Assembly (NCBI GenBank): GCA_944391745.1
Contig: CALXUS010000005.1
Coordinates: 1-64,000 of the forward strand
Length of the DNA stretch: 64,000 bases
Reading direction: 5' to 3'
DNA from: an uncultured Clostridia bacterium
GTDB lineage: Bacteria > Bacillota > Clostridia > TANB77 > CAG-508
Under the pieces are notes generated by a model. That model ran no database searches. It worked only from the letters and a program-made list of their open reading frames with translations, and had not been told where the DNA came from. The translations under genes and the position numbers were made by a program. Within the stretch, counting starts at the first letter, position 1. Each line of letters starts with the position of its first letter. Shown here in pieces: positions 1-8,514 of the stretch.

Positions 1-145
1 ATTCGCTTTAGCGTGTTGAGCCACAAGCGAAACCAAAAACCGCCAGCTATGCTGGTGTTGTTTTAAATACTTACAGAAAAAGATATCAGACCGTGATATA
101 ATGTTAGTGTTCAAGCCAACAAAATATCAGAAAGGAGTGATATCT

Positions 146-601
146 TTGAGCAATACTTTATCACATACAAAATGGAATTGCAAATATCATATAGTATTTA
201 TACCAAAGTATAGAAGAAAAGTAATATATAATAAACTAAGGACAGATATAAGAGGATATATACAGGATTTGTGTAGATGGAAAGGAGTAGAAATAGTAGA
301 GGGACATTTGATGCCAGACCATGTACACTTACTGTTATCAATACTACCGAAAATAAACATATCAAGTTTCATGGGATATTTAAAAGGAAAAAGTTCAATG
401 ATGATATTCAAAGATCATGCAAATTTAAGATACAAATATGGAAACTGTAACTTTTGGGCAACGGGCTATTATGTAAGTACAGTAGGATTAAATGAAGCAA
501 CAATTAGAAAATATATAAGAGAACAAGAAAAGGAAGATGTACTGGAAGATAAATTAACTAAGAAAGAAAGCCATAACCCTTTTAAGGGTTTGCTACAGTA
601 G
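146..601 (+). CDS. tnpA: IS200/IS605 TnpA transposase (Y1 HUH)
   Basis: Single-strand DNA transposase that cuts and joins at the hairpin ends of the element. The 151-residue product has the full length of the family. The HUH metal-binding motif is His59-Val-His61, within MPDHVHLLL. The nucleophilic tyrosine is Tyr123 in the C-terminal helix IRKYIREQE. I choose the TTG at 146 because AAAGGAG at 131-137 is well spaced from it and the family begins with a SNTLSHTKWNCKYH-like segment; an ATG at 101 in the same frame has no ribosome site. The gene appears intact, so the element may still be active. Confidence 0.9.
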   Translation: MSNTLSHTKWNCKYHIVFIPKYRRKVIYNKLRTDIRGYIQDLCRWKGVEIVEGHLMPDHVHLLLSILPKINISSFMGYLKGKSSMMIFKDHANLRYKYGNCNFWATGYYVSTVGLNEATIRKYIREQEKEDVLEDKLTKKESHNPFKGLLQ

Positions 602-634
602 TAAATGCGTTAAGGCTTGAACGGAGTGAAAAGC

Positions 635-652
635 CAGCACCTTAAGGTGCTG
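635..652. repeat. 18-bp perfect palindrome, IS right end
   Basis: CAGCACCTTAAGGTGCTG reads the same on both strands. It lies between the transposase stop and the terminal hairpin, in the place where IS200-type elements carry subterminal structure recognised by TnpA. Confidence 0.7.
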
Positions 653-681
653 CAATGTTATATGCCCTTATAGGGCATGTG

Positions 682-717
682 AAAACCACCCGTTTTACGG
701 GTGGTTTTTATTTTTTT
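682..717 (+). terminator. Right-end hairpin / terminator
   Basis: A 12-bp perfect stem (682-693 with 697-708, three-base loop) is followed by a T-rich run. It ends the transposase transcript. Because it abuts the glmS stop codon it can also slow transcription from the minus strand, where the T tract is shorter. Confidence 0.75.
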
Positions 718-2531
718 TATTCAACTGTTACAGATTTAGCTAAATTTCTAGGCTTATCAACATCTAAGTTTTTATCTTTTGCAATATAATATGCAAATAG
801 TTGCAAAGGTACAACAGATAATACAGGTGAAAGCATAGGAGAACATTCAGGGATTTTTATGTTACAACTAATTTTGATGTTAGGCAAAGACGCATTGCTT
901 ACAACCATAACATTTGCACCCCTTGTAATTACTTCCTCTAAATTGCTCATTGTTTTGTCAACTAATTTTGGGTTTGTAGCAATTCCAACAACTGTCACAC
1001 CATCTTCTATTAATGCAATCGGACCATGTTTTAATTCACCAGCTGCATAAGCTTCTGAATGGATGTATGAAATTTCTTTTAATTTTAAAGAACCTTCCAT
1101 TGAAACTGCATAGTCTGTATTTCTTCCTATAAAGAATATGTCTTTTTTATCATGAACTTCATCTGCAAATTCTTTAATATTTTTTGTAGAGTCTAAAATT
1201 AATCTTAACTTGTCAGGAAGTTCTAATATTTCATTTTTAAAATCTTCTAATTCTTGCGATGTTTTTCCAAGTAATTCTGCAAAATATACAGCTAATATAT
1301 TTAGTAATACAACTTGGCAAGTATATGCTTTTGTTGAAGCAACTGCTATTTCAGGACCAGCGTGTGTATAAATTGTGTAATCTGCAATTCTTGTAATTGA
1401 ACTACCAATAACATTTACTACTGCTAAAGTAGTAGAGCCAGCACTTTTAGCAAGTTTGAGTGCTGCGATTGTGTCCGCAGTTTCACCAGATTGGCTTATA
1501 AAAATGCATAAAGTATGCTCATCTATTAATGGGTCTTTGTATCTGAATTCAGAAGCCATATCAACTTCTACTGGTATTTTACAAAAATGTTCAAATGTAT
1601 ATTTTGTAGCTAAACCAGCATGCATAGCAGTACCACAAGCTATAATATATATTTGATGAATACTGCTTAAATCAATATCTAAATCATCAAAATAGCATTT
1701 TTCATTTGGTTTTAATCTTGAACCAATTGTTTCCATAACAACATTTGGTTGTTCATATATTTCTTTAAGCATGTAGTCTTCAAATTTACCTTTTTCACTA
1801 CTTGCACAGTCCCATTCAATATCTTTAACATCTTTAGAAATTTCTTCTAAATCATAATTATAAAATGTAATTTTATCTTTTTTTACAGTTGCTAATTCCT
1901 TATCGTCTAGGAAATAAAATTTACTAGTATAATTTAAAACAGCAGGAATATCTGAAGCAATAAAGTTTTCGCCCTTACCAATACCTATAACTAAAGGACT
2001 ATCTTTTCTAGCAACAATCATTGTATCTTTTAGATAAGGTGTAATTACTTCTATGGCATAACTACCCTTTAGAGATTTAATTGCTAAATTAACTGCTTTA
2101 AGTACATCTTTTTCTATATCATAGTAATATGAAATAAGGTTAGGTATAACTTCTGTATCTGTCTGAGATTTTAATGTATATCCCTTAGATGTCAAAAAGT
2201 CTTTAAGTTCTGTATAATTTTCAATTATTCCATTATGAACTACTGCAAATTTACCAGTAGAATCTAAGTGAGGGTGAGCATTTTCTTTTGATGGAATACC
2301 ATGTGTTGCCCATCTTGTATGTGCTATACCTATATTTCCTAATAATTTTGAAAGCTCAGGTTTTTCCTCTAGGTTTTTAACACGTCCTTTGTCTTTTACA
2401 ACATCTAATTTGTCGTTATCTAGTACACAAATACCAGCAGAGTCATAACCTCTATACTCTAATGAAAGCAATCCTTTAATAAGCACTGGCACTGCCTTCT
2501 TTGTACCAATGTATCCTACAATTCCACACAT
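717..2531 (-). CDS. glmS: Glutamine--fructose-6-phosphate aminotransferase
   Basis: Cytosolic GlmS makes glucosamine-6-phosphate from fructose-6-phosphate and glutamine, the first step towards UDP-GlcNAc and peptidoglycan. The 604-residue product is full length. It starts MCGIVGYIG, so Cys2 of the gene product becomes the N-terminal glutaminase nucleophile after Met removal. The N-terminal half is the class II glutaminase domain, followed by two SIS sugar-isomerase domains (SQSGET, then the second SIS) and the family C-terminus ending KSVTVE. An upstream in-frame ATG at 2567 would add 12 residues and block the Cys, so I reject it; GGAGG sits correctly before 2531. A glmS ribozyme lies directly upstream and should make expression respond to GlcN6P. 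Confidence 0.97.
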   Translation of the reverse strand: MCGIVGYIGTKKAVPVLIKGLLSLEYRGYDSAGICVLDNDKLDVVKDKGRVKNLEEKPELSKLLGNIGIAHTRWATHGIPSKENAHPHLDSTGKFAVVHNGIIENYTELKDFLTSKGYTLKSQTDTEVIPNLISYYYDIEKDVLKAVNLAIKSLKGSYAIEVITPYLKDTMIVARKDSPLVIGIGKGENFIASDIPAVLNYTSKFYFLDDKELATVKKDKITFYNYDLEEISKDVKDIEWDCASSEKGKFEDYMLKEIYEQPNVVMETIGSRLKPNEKCYFDDLDIDLSSIHQIYIIACGTAMHAGLATKYTFEHFCKIPVEVDMASEFRYKDPLIDEHTLCIFISQSGETADTIAALKLAKSAGSTTLAVVNVIGSSITRIADYTIYTHAGPEIAVASTKAYTCQVVLLNILAVYFAELLGKTSQELEDFKNEILELPDKLRLILDSTKNIKEFADEVHDKKDIFFIGRNTDYAVSMEGSLKLKEISYIHSEAYAAGELKHGPIALIEDGVTVVGIATNPKLVDKTMSNLEEVITRGANVMVVSNASLPNIKISCNIKIPECSPMLSPVLSVVPLQLFAYYIAKDKNLDVDKPRNLAKSVTVE

Positions 2532-2574
2532 ATATGGACCTCCTATAAAATTAATATTAGGTTCCATAGACTAC

Positions 2575-2703
2575 TGACATTATTTTGTTGTACTATTACT
2601 AGTATTTTTTGTAAATGCCTTTGGCAATAGTGTGCCATAGAGTATCCGCCGAGTATTTCGATAAACTCTATCCTCGTCAACAGCCAATAGCTGTCCAGGC
2701 GCT
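2575..2703 (-). ncRNA. glmS ribozyme-riboswitch
   Basis: On the minus strand the leader carries the ribozyme core: AGCGCC at 2703-2698 (cleavage expected between A 2703 and G 2702), the TTGACGAGG segment, a P2.1/P3-type stem GATAGAGT...ACTCTATGG, and the conserved TCGGCGGAT. These occur in the right order about 170 nt before glmS. In the known family, glucosamine-6-phosphate acts as a cofactor for self-cleavage, and the cleaved mRNA is degraded. The 3' limit is approximate. Confidence 0.93.
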
Positions 2704-2733
2704 AAATATAAATATTAAAGTTACTTTTGGATT

Positions 2734-2758
2734 TATTATGCAACCTTTGTGCATAATA
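2734..2758 (-). other. Leader hairpin upstream of the ribozyme
   Basis: A 9-bp perfect stem TATTATGCA/TGCATAATA with a 7-nt loop lies 31 nt upstream of the glmS ribozyme cleavage site. It would be in the 5' fragment released by self-cleavage. Its role is unknown. Confidence 0.5.
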
Positions 2759-2805
2759 GAGTAACATTAATGACTAAGAAACCTAGTATATTTTATACAA
2801 TAAAA

Positions 2806-2834
2806 ATTATAAAAGTGCAAGTACCTTTTGTAAT
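2806..2834 (-). promoter_or_regulatory. Probable glmS promoter
   Basis: On the minus strand ATTACA (2834-2829), a 17-bp spacer and a perfect TATAAT (2811-2806) lie about 100 bp before the ribozyme. The -35 matches consensus at four of six positions. Confidence 0.45.
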
Positions 2835-2900
2835 TTGATTTTTATAAAAAAATATGTTAGGGTATAAAAAAATTAAGTTTAGTTTTAGTGGGAGAAAAAG

Positions 2901-3380
2901 ATGTTTTACAAAATTTACGATTTTGAAATAGGAAAATTAGCAATATGTGAAGAAAATCAAAAAATAGTAATGGTTAATATAATAAAAACGAAAGAAAATG
3001 CTGATGAAATAATAAAAAGTAGTATTCAAAAGGAAACAGAACTAATAAAAAATGCGAAAAAACAATTAGATGAGTATTTTGCAGGTAAGCGAAAAAATTT
3101 TGATATTCCAATTGAACTTAATGGTACAGATTTTCAAATAAAAGTATGGAAAGAACTTTTAAAAATACCTTACGGTGAGACTTGTACATATTTGGACATT
3201 GCAAAGCGTGTAGGAAATCCTAATGCATCTAGAGCAGTTGGAATGGCAAATAACAAAAATAAAATAATGATAATTGTTCCTTGTCATAGAGTAATTGGGA
3301 GCAATAAAAAGTTAGTTGGTTATGCAGGTGGATTAGACATTAAAGAAAAGCTACTTAAGTTGGAAAAAGAAAATGTGTAA
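2901..3380 (+). CDS. ogt: Methylated-DNA--cysteine S-methyltransferase
   Basis: Suicide repair enzyme that takes alkyl groups from O6-alkylguanine (and O4-alkylthymine) onto its own cysteine. The 159-residue product has a short N-terminal RNase H-like domain and the C-terminal DNA-binding/active-site domain. The latter carries PYGETCTY, the helix SRAVGMANNKN and the active-site motif IIVPCHRVIG with the acceptor Cys. GGGAGAAAA before the ATG is an adequate ribosome site. It is a stand-alone gene between glmS (opposite strand) and the sigma-like gene. It could equally be named ogt or adaB. Confidence 0.93.
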   Translation: MFYKIYDFEIGKLAICEENQKIVMVNIIKTKENADEIIKSSIQKETELIKNAKKQLDEYFAGKRKNFDIPIELNGTDFQIKVWKELLKIPYGETCTYLDIAKRVGNPNASRAVGMANNKNKIMIIVPCHRVIGSNKKLVGYAGGLDIKEKLLKLEKENV

Positions 3381-3461
3381 ATGATTTGAGTAAATAAAAA
3401 GTTAAGAAGGGGAATCTTTAACAGATATAGGAAAATCTTTATAGAAGGGAATGTAATATTA

Positions 3462-4364
3462 ATGAACAAATATAATCTTCATGTAGCAATGAAGAATTTA
3501 ATAGAAAATAAAGAAAAGAATTTTGAAATATTTTATAAAGAGAGTAAAGATTATGCTTTCAAAATAGCTTTTGCTATTATAAAAAATGAAGAAGACAGTG
3601 AAGATATTGTGCAAAATTTATTTTTGAAAATATATAAATTACCAAAAGAGAAGCTACCAACAAAAAATGAAGCGTCTTGGTTATATTCAGTTGTAAAAAA
3701 CGAAACTTTAAATTATATAAAGTCAAAAAGAAAAGATATAAATATAGATGATCTTCAAATTTACAAAGATGATGAAGGAATTTCCAAATTAATTAATGAA
3801 GCTAGCTACAAAGAATTAATGAAAAAGTTAAATTCAGAAGAAGAGCTTATAGTAAAGTTAAAAACAGAGTCAAATTTTACATTTAAAGAAATAGCTAAAT
3901 TATTAGGCAAAAATGAAAATACTGTTAAATGGAAATATTACTCGGCTATTCATACATTAAAACTATTTATAATTAATTTGTGCATATTTGCAATATGTTT
4001 AAGTGTTGTAAAATTATTGGACAAAAATGTGTGCGAGAAACAAATTAATGATAATGAAATAAATGACCAAGAAAATGAAATAAATGCGGAAGATAATTTT
4101 ATTCAAAATAGTTCTAATACAACAATAAATAATTCGGTAATTATTGAAGAAGATGAAAAAGCAGAAGATGAAAATAATGTTATTGAAAGTCAAAATAGTG
4201 AAGACCTAAACGAGACCACGCAAACAGTAGAAAATGTTAGTTTAAATACAACTACAAAGTTGCCACTTTATTTTTTATCAATATTATTTTTAGTATTTGC
4301 TATTATATTTTTTATAAAATTTGTAAAATACCAACTAAAAGGTAGAAATAAATTGTCTAAATAG
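3462..4364 (+). CDS. Membrane-tethered ECF-type sigma factor
   Basis: The first ~165 of 300 residues form a sigma-70 family protein: region 2 (about 20-90, with EDSEDIVQNLFLKIYK and WLYSVVKNETLNYIKS) and region 4 helix-turn-helix (about 120-165, FTFKEIAKLLGKNENTVKWKYYSAI). Unlike ordinary ECF factors the chain continues into a hydrophobic segment (about 168-188), a highly acidic linker of about 80 residues, and a second hydrophobic segment near 270-290 with a basic tail. No anti-sigma gene is adjacent; the tether may do its work, keeping the factor at the membrane until released. GAAGGGA at 3445 sets the start. The next gene is a membrane DUF4362 protein, likely a target or partner (inference). 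Confidence 0.7.
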   Translation: MNKYNLHVAMKNLIENKEKNFEIFYKESKDYAFKIAFAIIKNEEDSEDIVQNLFLKIYKLPKEKLPTKNEASWLYSVVKNETLNYIKSKRKDINIDDLQIYKDDEGISKLINEASYKELMKKLNSEEELIVKLKTESNFTFKEIAKLLGKNENTVKWKYYSAIHTLKLFIINLCIFAICLSVVKLLDKNVCEKQINDNEINDQENEINAEDNFIQNSSNTTINNSVIIEEDEKAEDENNVIESQNSEDLNETTQTVENVSLNTTTKLPLYFLSILFLVFAIIFFIKFVKYQLKGRNKLSK

Positions 4365-4432
4365 TAGATTATTAAAACAGATAATAACATTAGAATTAAA
4401 AAGTTTTAATAAATTTATTTTAGGAGGTACTT

Positions 4433-5317
4433 ATGAAAAACAAAATTTTAATAGGAATTGTTATATTTATTGCTTTAGTTGTGATTGTAGGATTAGTGAT
4501 GCTTAGCATAAGAGGATTTAAAGATGATAAAAATGTAGCAAACTATAATAGAGAGGAAACTAATTATAATACTGTGAAAAATAACGAAGTTGGCAATAAT
4601 GTTACAGAAAATCAAATTGATACAAAAAATGCAAGCTTAGAAGAGTTACCAAAAAGTTATACTATTGAACAGGCTATAAAAGACGGATGTTTTACAATTA
4701 TACCACACGCAGTTTACAATAAAGAATATTTGGATGATTTTATAGAAAAAACTAAACATGATGCCCAAAATAGGGTTTCGAGTTCAATTAGAATTGCGGC
4801 AACAACTATCGAAGGACAGCTAATTTTATATGATTTGAGTTTTGATGGAGAAAATTACATTTTAAAAAGAGATTTGACACGAGATGAATATAGTGCGAGT
4901 GAAGATAGAATTATTGAAACAAACAGTGATATTCCGGAAAATTTATATACAATAAATTTAAAACAAAGTGAAGATTCTGTTAATTTAGAGCTCGATTTAG
5001 TTGCTCAAATCAATCAAAATGATACCGGAAAAATATATGAAGATATATTTATAGTTTCCTATCCTTCAAATGCGACTATATACCCAGTTGCTCCTGAATT
5101 TAGAGCAGAAGTTCTGGAAGTATTAGATAATGTTATGTGGATTAAACCAATAGAAAATGGAGAAGGATTGGGAGATAAATTATCAATTAATACCCAAGGA
5201 AACGATTTTAAAGTAGGGGATATTGTAAGAGTAGTTTATACAGGATTAATTAGAGAAACATATCCGGTTCAAATAGATGTAATAAGTGTAGAAAAGTTTG
5301 AGATATATAATAGTTAA
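4433..5317 (+). CDS. Membrane-anchored DUF4362-like protein
   Basis: Function unknown. The 294-residue chain begins with one transmembrane segment (about 5-26) and no lipobox, then a polar Asn/Glu-rich spacer. Next comes a domain resembling DUF4362 (TIEQAIKDGCFTIIPHAVYN, then RIAATTIEGQLILYDLSFDG and LTRDEYS), a pattern found in secreted Bacillus and Clostridium proteins. The last ~100 residues look like a DUF3221-type beta domain (VGDIVRVVYTGLIRETYPVQI). A strong AGGAGG precedes the start. It lies 68 bp after the sigma-like gene and is closed by a terminator, so the two probably form one unit. The outside-facing domains suggest an envelope sensor or target; the fold assignments are from memory of the families. 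Confidence 0.6.
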   Translation: MKNKILIGIVIFIALVVIVGLVMLSIRGFKDDKNVANYNREETNYNTVKNNEVGNNVTENQIDTKNASLEELPKSYTIEQAIKDGCFTIIPHAVYNKEYLDDFIEKTKHDAQNRVSSSIRIAATTIEGQLILYDLSFDGENYILKRDLTRDEYSASEDRIIETNSDIPENLYTINLKQSEDSVNLELDLVAQINQNDTGKIYEDIFIVSYPSNATIYPVAPEFRAEVLEVLDNVMWIKPIENGEGLGDKLSINTQGNDFKVGDIVRVVYTGLIRETYPVQIDVISVEKFEIYNS

Positions 5318-5334
5318 TTATTTATATAATTCAA

Positions 5335-5366
5335 AAAAGGTGCTATAAAAATAGCATCTTTTTTAT
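5335..5366 (+). terminator. Rho-independent terminator
   Basis: GGTGCTAT pairs with ATAGCATC (one G-T pair) around an AAAA loop, followed by TTTTTTAT. It ends the sigma/DUF4362 unit. Confidence 0.8.
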
Positions 5367-5386
5367 GAATAGGATAAATAAAACAG

Positions 5387-5415
5387 TTGAAATTATCGCG
5401 TTTTTTTGATAAAAT
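5387..5415 (+). promoter_or_regulatory. Sigma-A promoter of uvrC
   Basis: TTGAAA (5387-5392), a 17-bp spacer and TAAAAT (5410-5415), about 95 bp before the uvrC start. Confidence 0.7.
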
Positions 5416-5508
5416 ATAATTATGATTAATTGAGATTTTACTTTTGGGATAGAGTAAAATATAAAAGTTTACAAAAAGGATTGTCCAAAAGGTAAAAAAG
5501 GAAAAGAA

Positions 5509-7320
5509 ATGTTTAACATAGAAGAAGAGTTAAAAAAATTACCTAATAAACCAGGCGTGTATATAATGCACGATAAAAACGATAAAATAATATATGTTGG
5601 TAAGGCTATTAATTTAAAGAGAAGGGTTACATCGTATTTCAGAAAAACTAAAAAGACTCAAAGAATACTTAATATGGTTGCATTAATAGACCATTTTGAG
5701 TATATTGTTTGTGATAATGAAGCGGAGGCTTTAGTTTTAGAGTGTAACCTTATTAAAAAGAATATGCCTAAATTTAACGTGCTTTTAAAAGATGATAAAA
5801 CATATCCATATATAAAAATAAATGTTAAAGCAGATTTTCCTGATGTATATATGACAAGAAAAGTGCTTAATGATGGGGCAAGGTATTTTGGACCTTATCC
5901 TAATTCAGGTGCCGCAAAAGAAATGTGTGAATTTATAAAATCTAAGTTTAAAATAAGACAATGCAAAAGTTTTAAATATAAAGATAGACCATGTTTAAAT
6001 TATCATATAAAAAGATGTTCTGCACCATGTCAGGGATATATTAGTAAAGAAGATTATCATAAGCAAATTAATCAAATTATATCTATTTTAGATGGAAAAA
6101 CAGATGGTGTAAGAAAAGAATTAGAGCAGAGTATGAAAGAGGCCTCTTTAAAGATGGATTATGAGAAGGCTGCAGAATTAAGAGATCAAATCAATGCTAT
6201 AGATAGAATTTCACAAAGACAAAAAGTATCAAATATTTCTGAGCATGATATTGATGTTATTGGTCTTTATAAAGATGAATACGAAATTTGCATAGAAATA
6301 TTTTATATAAGAAATAGCAAAATGGTGGGAAGAGATAATTTTTTCTTAAAAGGTCTAAATGATGAAGATGATAAAGAAATAATATCTGACTTTATAAAAC
6401 AATATTATATGGGAAGGAGTTTCTTTCCTAACAAGATTATGATAAAAGAAGATATTGAAGATAGGGAGCTTTTAGAAATATGGCTTACTCAGATGGCTGA
6501 AAGAAAAGTTGAAATCAAAGTTCCACAAAAAGGCGAAAAATTACGATTAGTAGAAATGGCTGAAAATAATGCTAAAATTACTTTGCAAAATAAGCAAAGG
6601 AGCAATCAGCATATAATTGTAGAGATGAAAGATGCACTTAATCTAGATAAACTACCTAGAAAAATTGAATGTTTTGATATATCAAATATTTCGGGAACAT
6701 ATATGGTTGCTGGAATGTGTGTTATGATAGATGGCATTATAAAAAAGAATTTATCAAGAAGATTTAAAATAAAAACTGTATTTGAACAAGATGACCCAAG
6801 ATGTATGATGGAAGTTGTTGAAAGAAGATTAAGACATTCAATAGATAAAGAAGATGATGGTTTTGGAAAATTACCAGACTTAATATTTGCAGATGGAGGT
6901 ATTACTCAAATAAGAGCAATTCTTACAGCTATCCACAATGTAGAAAAAGAAAGTGGAAAACAGCTTGGAATAAGAGTATTTGGTATGGTAAAAAATGACA
7001 AGCATAGAACTAGAGCTTTAATTGATGAAAATAGAAATGAAATACAAGTATCTGATGAAATATTTAATTTGATTACACAATTCCAAGATACAGTACATGA
7101 TACAGCAATAGGTTATCATAAGTTTTTAAGGGATAAGTCAATGAGCAAATCTGCTTTAGATGATATAAAAGGTGTAGGAACTACTAAAAAGGCTTTGCTA
7201 CTAAAGAAGTTTGGAAGTGTGCAAAAAATTAAAGAAGCGACAGTAGAAGAAATTAGCGAAGTAAAAGGAATAAATGACGAATTGGCTCAAAAAATAAAGG
7301 ATGAATTAAGTAATAATTAA
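5509..7320 (+). CDS. uvrC: Excinuclease ABC subunit C
   Basis: UvrC makes both incisions around bulky DNA damage after UvrAB loading. The 603-residue product is full length. It has the GIY-YIG nuclease at the N-terminus (GVYIMHDKNDKIIYVGKA, about 17-34) for the 3' cut, a Cys-rich segment (CKSFKYKDRPCLNYHIKRC), the UvrB-binding UVR helix pair (MDYEKAAELRDQINAI, about 210), and the RNase H-like 5' nuclease (ECFDISNISG, LPDLIFADGG). The C-terminus has tandem helix-hairpin-helix motifs (DDIKGVGTTKKALLLKKFG). It has its own promoter. No uvrA or uvrB is present in the window. Confidence 0.97.
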   Translation: MFNIEEELKKLPNKPGVYIMHDKNDKIIYVGKAINLKRRVTSYFRKTKKTQRILNMVALIDHFEYIVCDNEAEALVLECNLIKKNMPKFNVLLKDDKTYPYIKINVKADFPDVYMTRKVLNDGARYFGPYPNSGAAKEMCEFIKSKFKIRQCKSFKYKDRPCLNYHIKRCSAPCQGYISKEDYHKQINQIISILDGKTDGVRKELEQSMKEASLKMDYEKAAELRDQINAIDRISQRQKVSNISEHDIDVIGLYKDEYEICIEIFYIRNSKMVGRDNFFLKGLNDEDDKEIISDFIKQYYMGRSFFPNKIMIKEDIEDRELLEIWLTQMAERKVEIKVPQKGEKLRLVEMAENNAKITLQNKQRSNQHIIVEMKDALNLDKLPRKIECFDISNISGTYMVAGMCVMIDGIIKKNLSRRFKIKTVFEQDDPRCMMEVVERRLRHSIDKEDDGFGKLPDLIFADGGITQIRAILTAIHNVEKESGKQLGIRVFGMVKNDKHRTRALIDENRNEIQVSDEIFNLITQFQDTVHDTAIGYHKFLRDKSMSKSALDDIKGVGTTKKALLLKKFGSVQKIKEATVEEISEVKGINDELAQKIKDELSNN

Positions 7321-7369
7321 GATAAGCCCTGAATATAATTTAGTATACTTAAGTTATTAGGAGGGGATT

Positions 7370-7474
7370 ATGGATAAAAAAATTATAACTGGATTAGTAG
7401 TAAGTTCTGTAATTGTACAAGCAATATTGTTTTCACTTTTATATAGATTTGTACAAGTATTGAGTACTTTATGA
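7370..7474 (+). CDS. 34-residue single-pass membrane peptide
   Basis: A short gene with an excellent ribosome site (AGGAGGGG at 7359-7366) and an ATG at 7370. The product begins MDKK, then has one hydrophobic helix of about 22 residues containing a central Gln (VIVQAILFSLLYRFV) and a short tail. There is no Cys and no signal cleavage site. It sits 49 bp after uvrC and immediately before a long hairpin repeat. The function is unknown; a small regulatory membrane peptide or a toxin-like peptide are both possible, and neither is shown by the sequence. Confidence 0.55.
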   Translation: MDKKIITGLVVSSVIVQAILFSLLYRFVQVLSTL

Positions 7475-7493
7475 TTTGAAGGCTGCTTTTGGG

Positions 7494-7605
7494 GGCTGCT
7501 TTTGGGGACACCTTCCAAAAACAGCTTTGAGAAAATTTAGTAATAAAGGTTTTAAAAGTAACTGAAAAATAAAGCTGTTTTTGGAAGGTGTCCCCAAAAG
7601 CAGCC
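7494..7605. repeat. GGGGACA-type hairpin repeat, copy 1
   Basis: A perfect 35-bp inverted repeat: left arm 7494-7528, right arm 7571-7605, with a 42-bp loop. The core TTTTGGGGACACCTTCCAAA is shared with the copies at 15007-15079 and, in part, at 46694-46726. A partial extra copy of the arm edge (GGCTGCTTTT) precedes it at 7481-7490. There is no gene inside. This form fits a palindromic, REP-like or MITE-like element; the responsible transposase is not in the window. Confidence 0.85.
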
Positions 7606-7635
7606 TAGCTAGTGAAGATGGAGAGGAATATAAAA

Positions 7636-8499
7636 ATGGATGTAGCAAATAATTGGAAAGATTATGAAATATTAGATATGGCAAATGGTGAAAAACTTGA
7701 AAGATGGGGAAATATTACATTAATAAGACCAGACCCACAAATAATTTGGAAAGAAAAATCTTTTCCTGAAAAATGGAAGAATGCAAATGCTAGGTATAAT
7801 AGAAGTAACACTGGCGGTGGAAATTGGAACTTTATTAAACCATTACCAAAATCTTGGCAGATTAAATATAAAGATTTAACTTTTAATGTTAAACCAATGG
7901 GATTTAAGCATACAGGTATTTTCCCAGAGCAAGCAGTAAATTGGGACTGGATGATGAACAAAATAAGAAATAGCAATAGAGAGATAAAAGTGTTAAATTT
8001 ATTTGCTTATACCGGAGGTGCTAGTGTTGCTTGTTTAAAAGCAGGAGCATCTGTTTGTCATGTAGATAGTTCAAAAGGAATGTGCGAATGGGCAAAGGAA
8101 AATGTAGCATCATCAGGGCTAAGAGAAAGACCAATTAGATTTTTAGTAGATGATGTTGTAAAATTTGTTAATAGGGAAATTAGAAGAGGTAATAAATATG
8201 ATGGAATAATTATGGATCCACCTTCTTATGGAAGAGGCACTAATGGTGAGGTATGGAAGTTTGAAGAAAATATAGCTGATTTGGTAAAACTATGTATGAA
8301 TGTACTTTCAGATAAACCTTTATTTTTCCTAATTAACTCATATACAACAGGAATTTCAAGTCAAGTTTTAGAAAATTTGCTTAAGATAAATATTCCTAAA
8401 AAAGTAGGAGGTAAGTTTAGCCATGGAGAATTAGGTTTACCTATGACTAATTCAAAATTAATTTTACCTTGTGGAATTTATGGTAGATGGGAAGAGTAA
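7636..8499 (+). CDS. Class I SAM-dependent rRNA-type methyltransferase
   Basis: A 287-residue methyltransferase of the RlmI/YwbD-like C5-cytosine 23S rRNA group (Methyltrans_SAM family), lacking the N-terminal PUA domain those enzymes often carry. Visible motifs are the SAM-binding loop VLNLFAYTGGASVACLKAGA (about 118-137), the acidic residue of motif II in CHVDSSKGM, and the catalytic-region motif IIMDPPSYGRG (about 193-203). I start it at the ATG at 7636 because GGAGAGGA lies 8-9 nt before it; a GTG at 7612 lies on the edge of the hairpin repeat and has no ribosome site. The exact target base cannot be read from sequence. Confidence 0.82.
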   Translation: MDVANNWKDYEILDMANGEKLERWGNITLIRPDPQIIWKEKSFPEKWKNANARYNRSNTGGGNWNFIKPLPKSWQIKYKDLTFNVKPMGFKHTGIFPEQAVNWDWMMNKIRNSNREIKVLNLFAYTGGASVACLKAGASVCHVDSSKGMCEWAKENVASSGLRERPIRFLVDDVVKFVNREIRRGNKYDGIIMDPPSYGRGTNGEVWKFEENIADLVKLCMNVLSDKPLFFLINSYTTGISSQVLENLLKINIPKKVGGKFSHGELGLPMTNSKLILPCGIYGRWEE

Positions 8500-8514
8500 T
8501 TTCTATAATTTAGA

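Larger units (their letters stand above)
1..708 (+). mobile_element. IS200-group insertion sequence
   Basis: A single-gene transposon of the IS200/IS605 superfamily. It holds one Y1 transposase gene flanked by short hairpins rather than terminal inverted repeats, as usual for this group. At the left, TCGCTT (3-8) pairs with AAGCGA (25-30), and a CCAGC/GCTGG hairpin lies at 43-55. At the right are an 18-bp palindrome (635-652), an ATGCCC/GGGCAT hairpin (662-678) and a 12-bp stem (682-708). There is no tnpB, iscB or other accessory gene. The left boundary may lie before the window, so the exact ends are not determined. Confidence 0.75.

Noticed and set aside
2532-2567. Longer GlmS with 12 extra N-terminal residues
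   Set aside because: It would bury the N-terminal nucleophile Cys and starts beyond the ribosome site.
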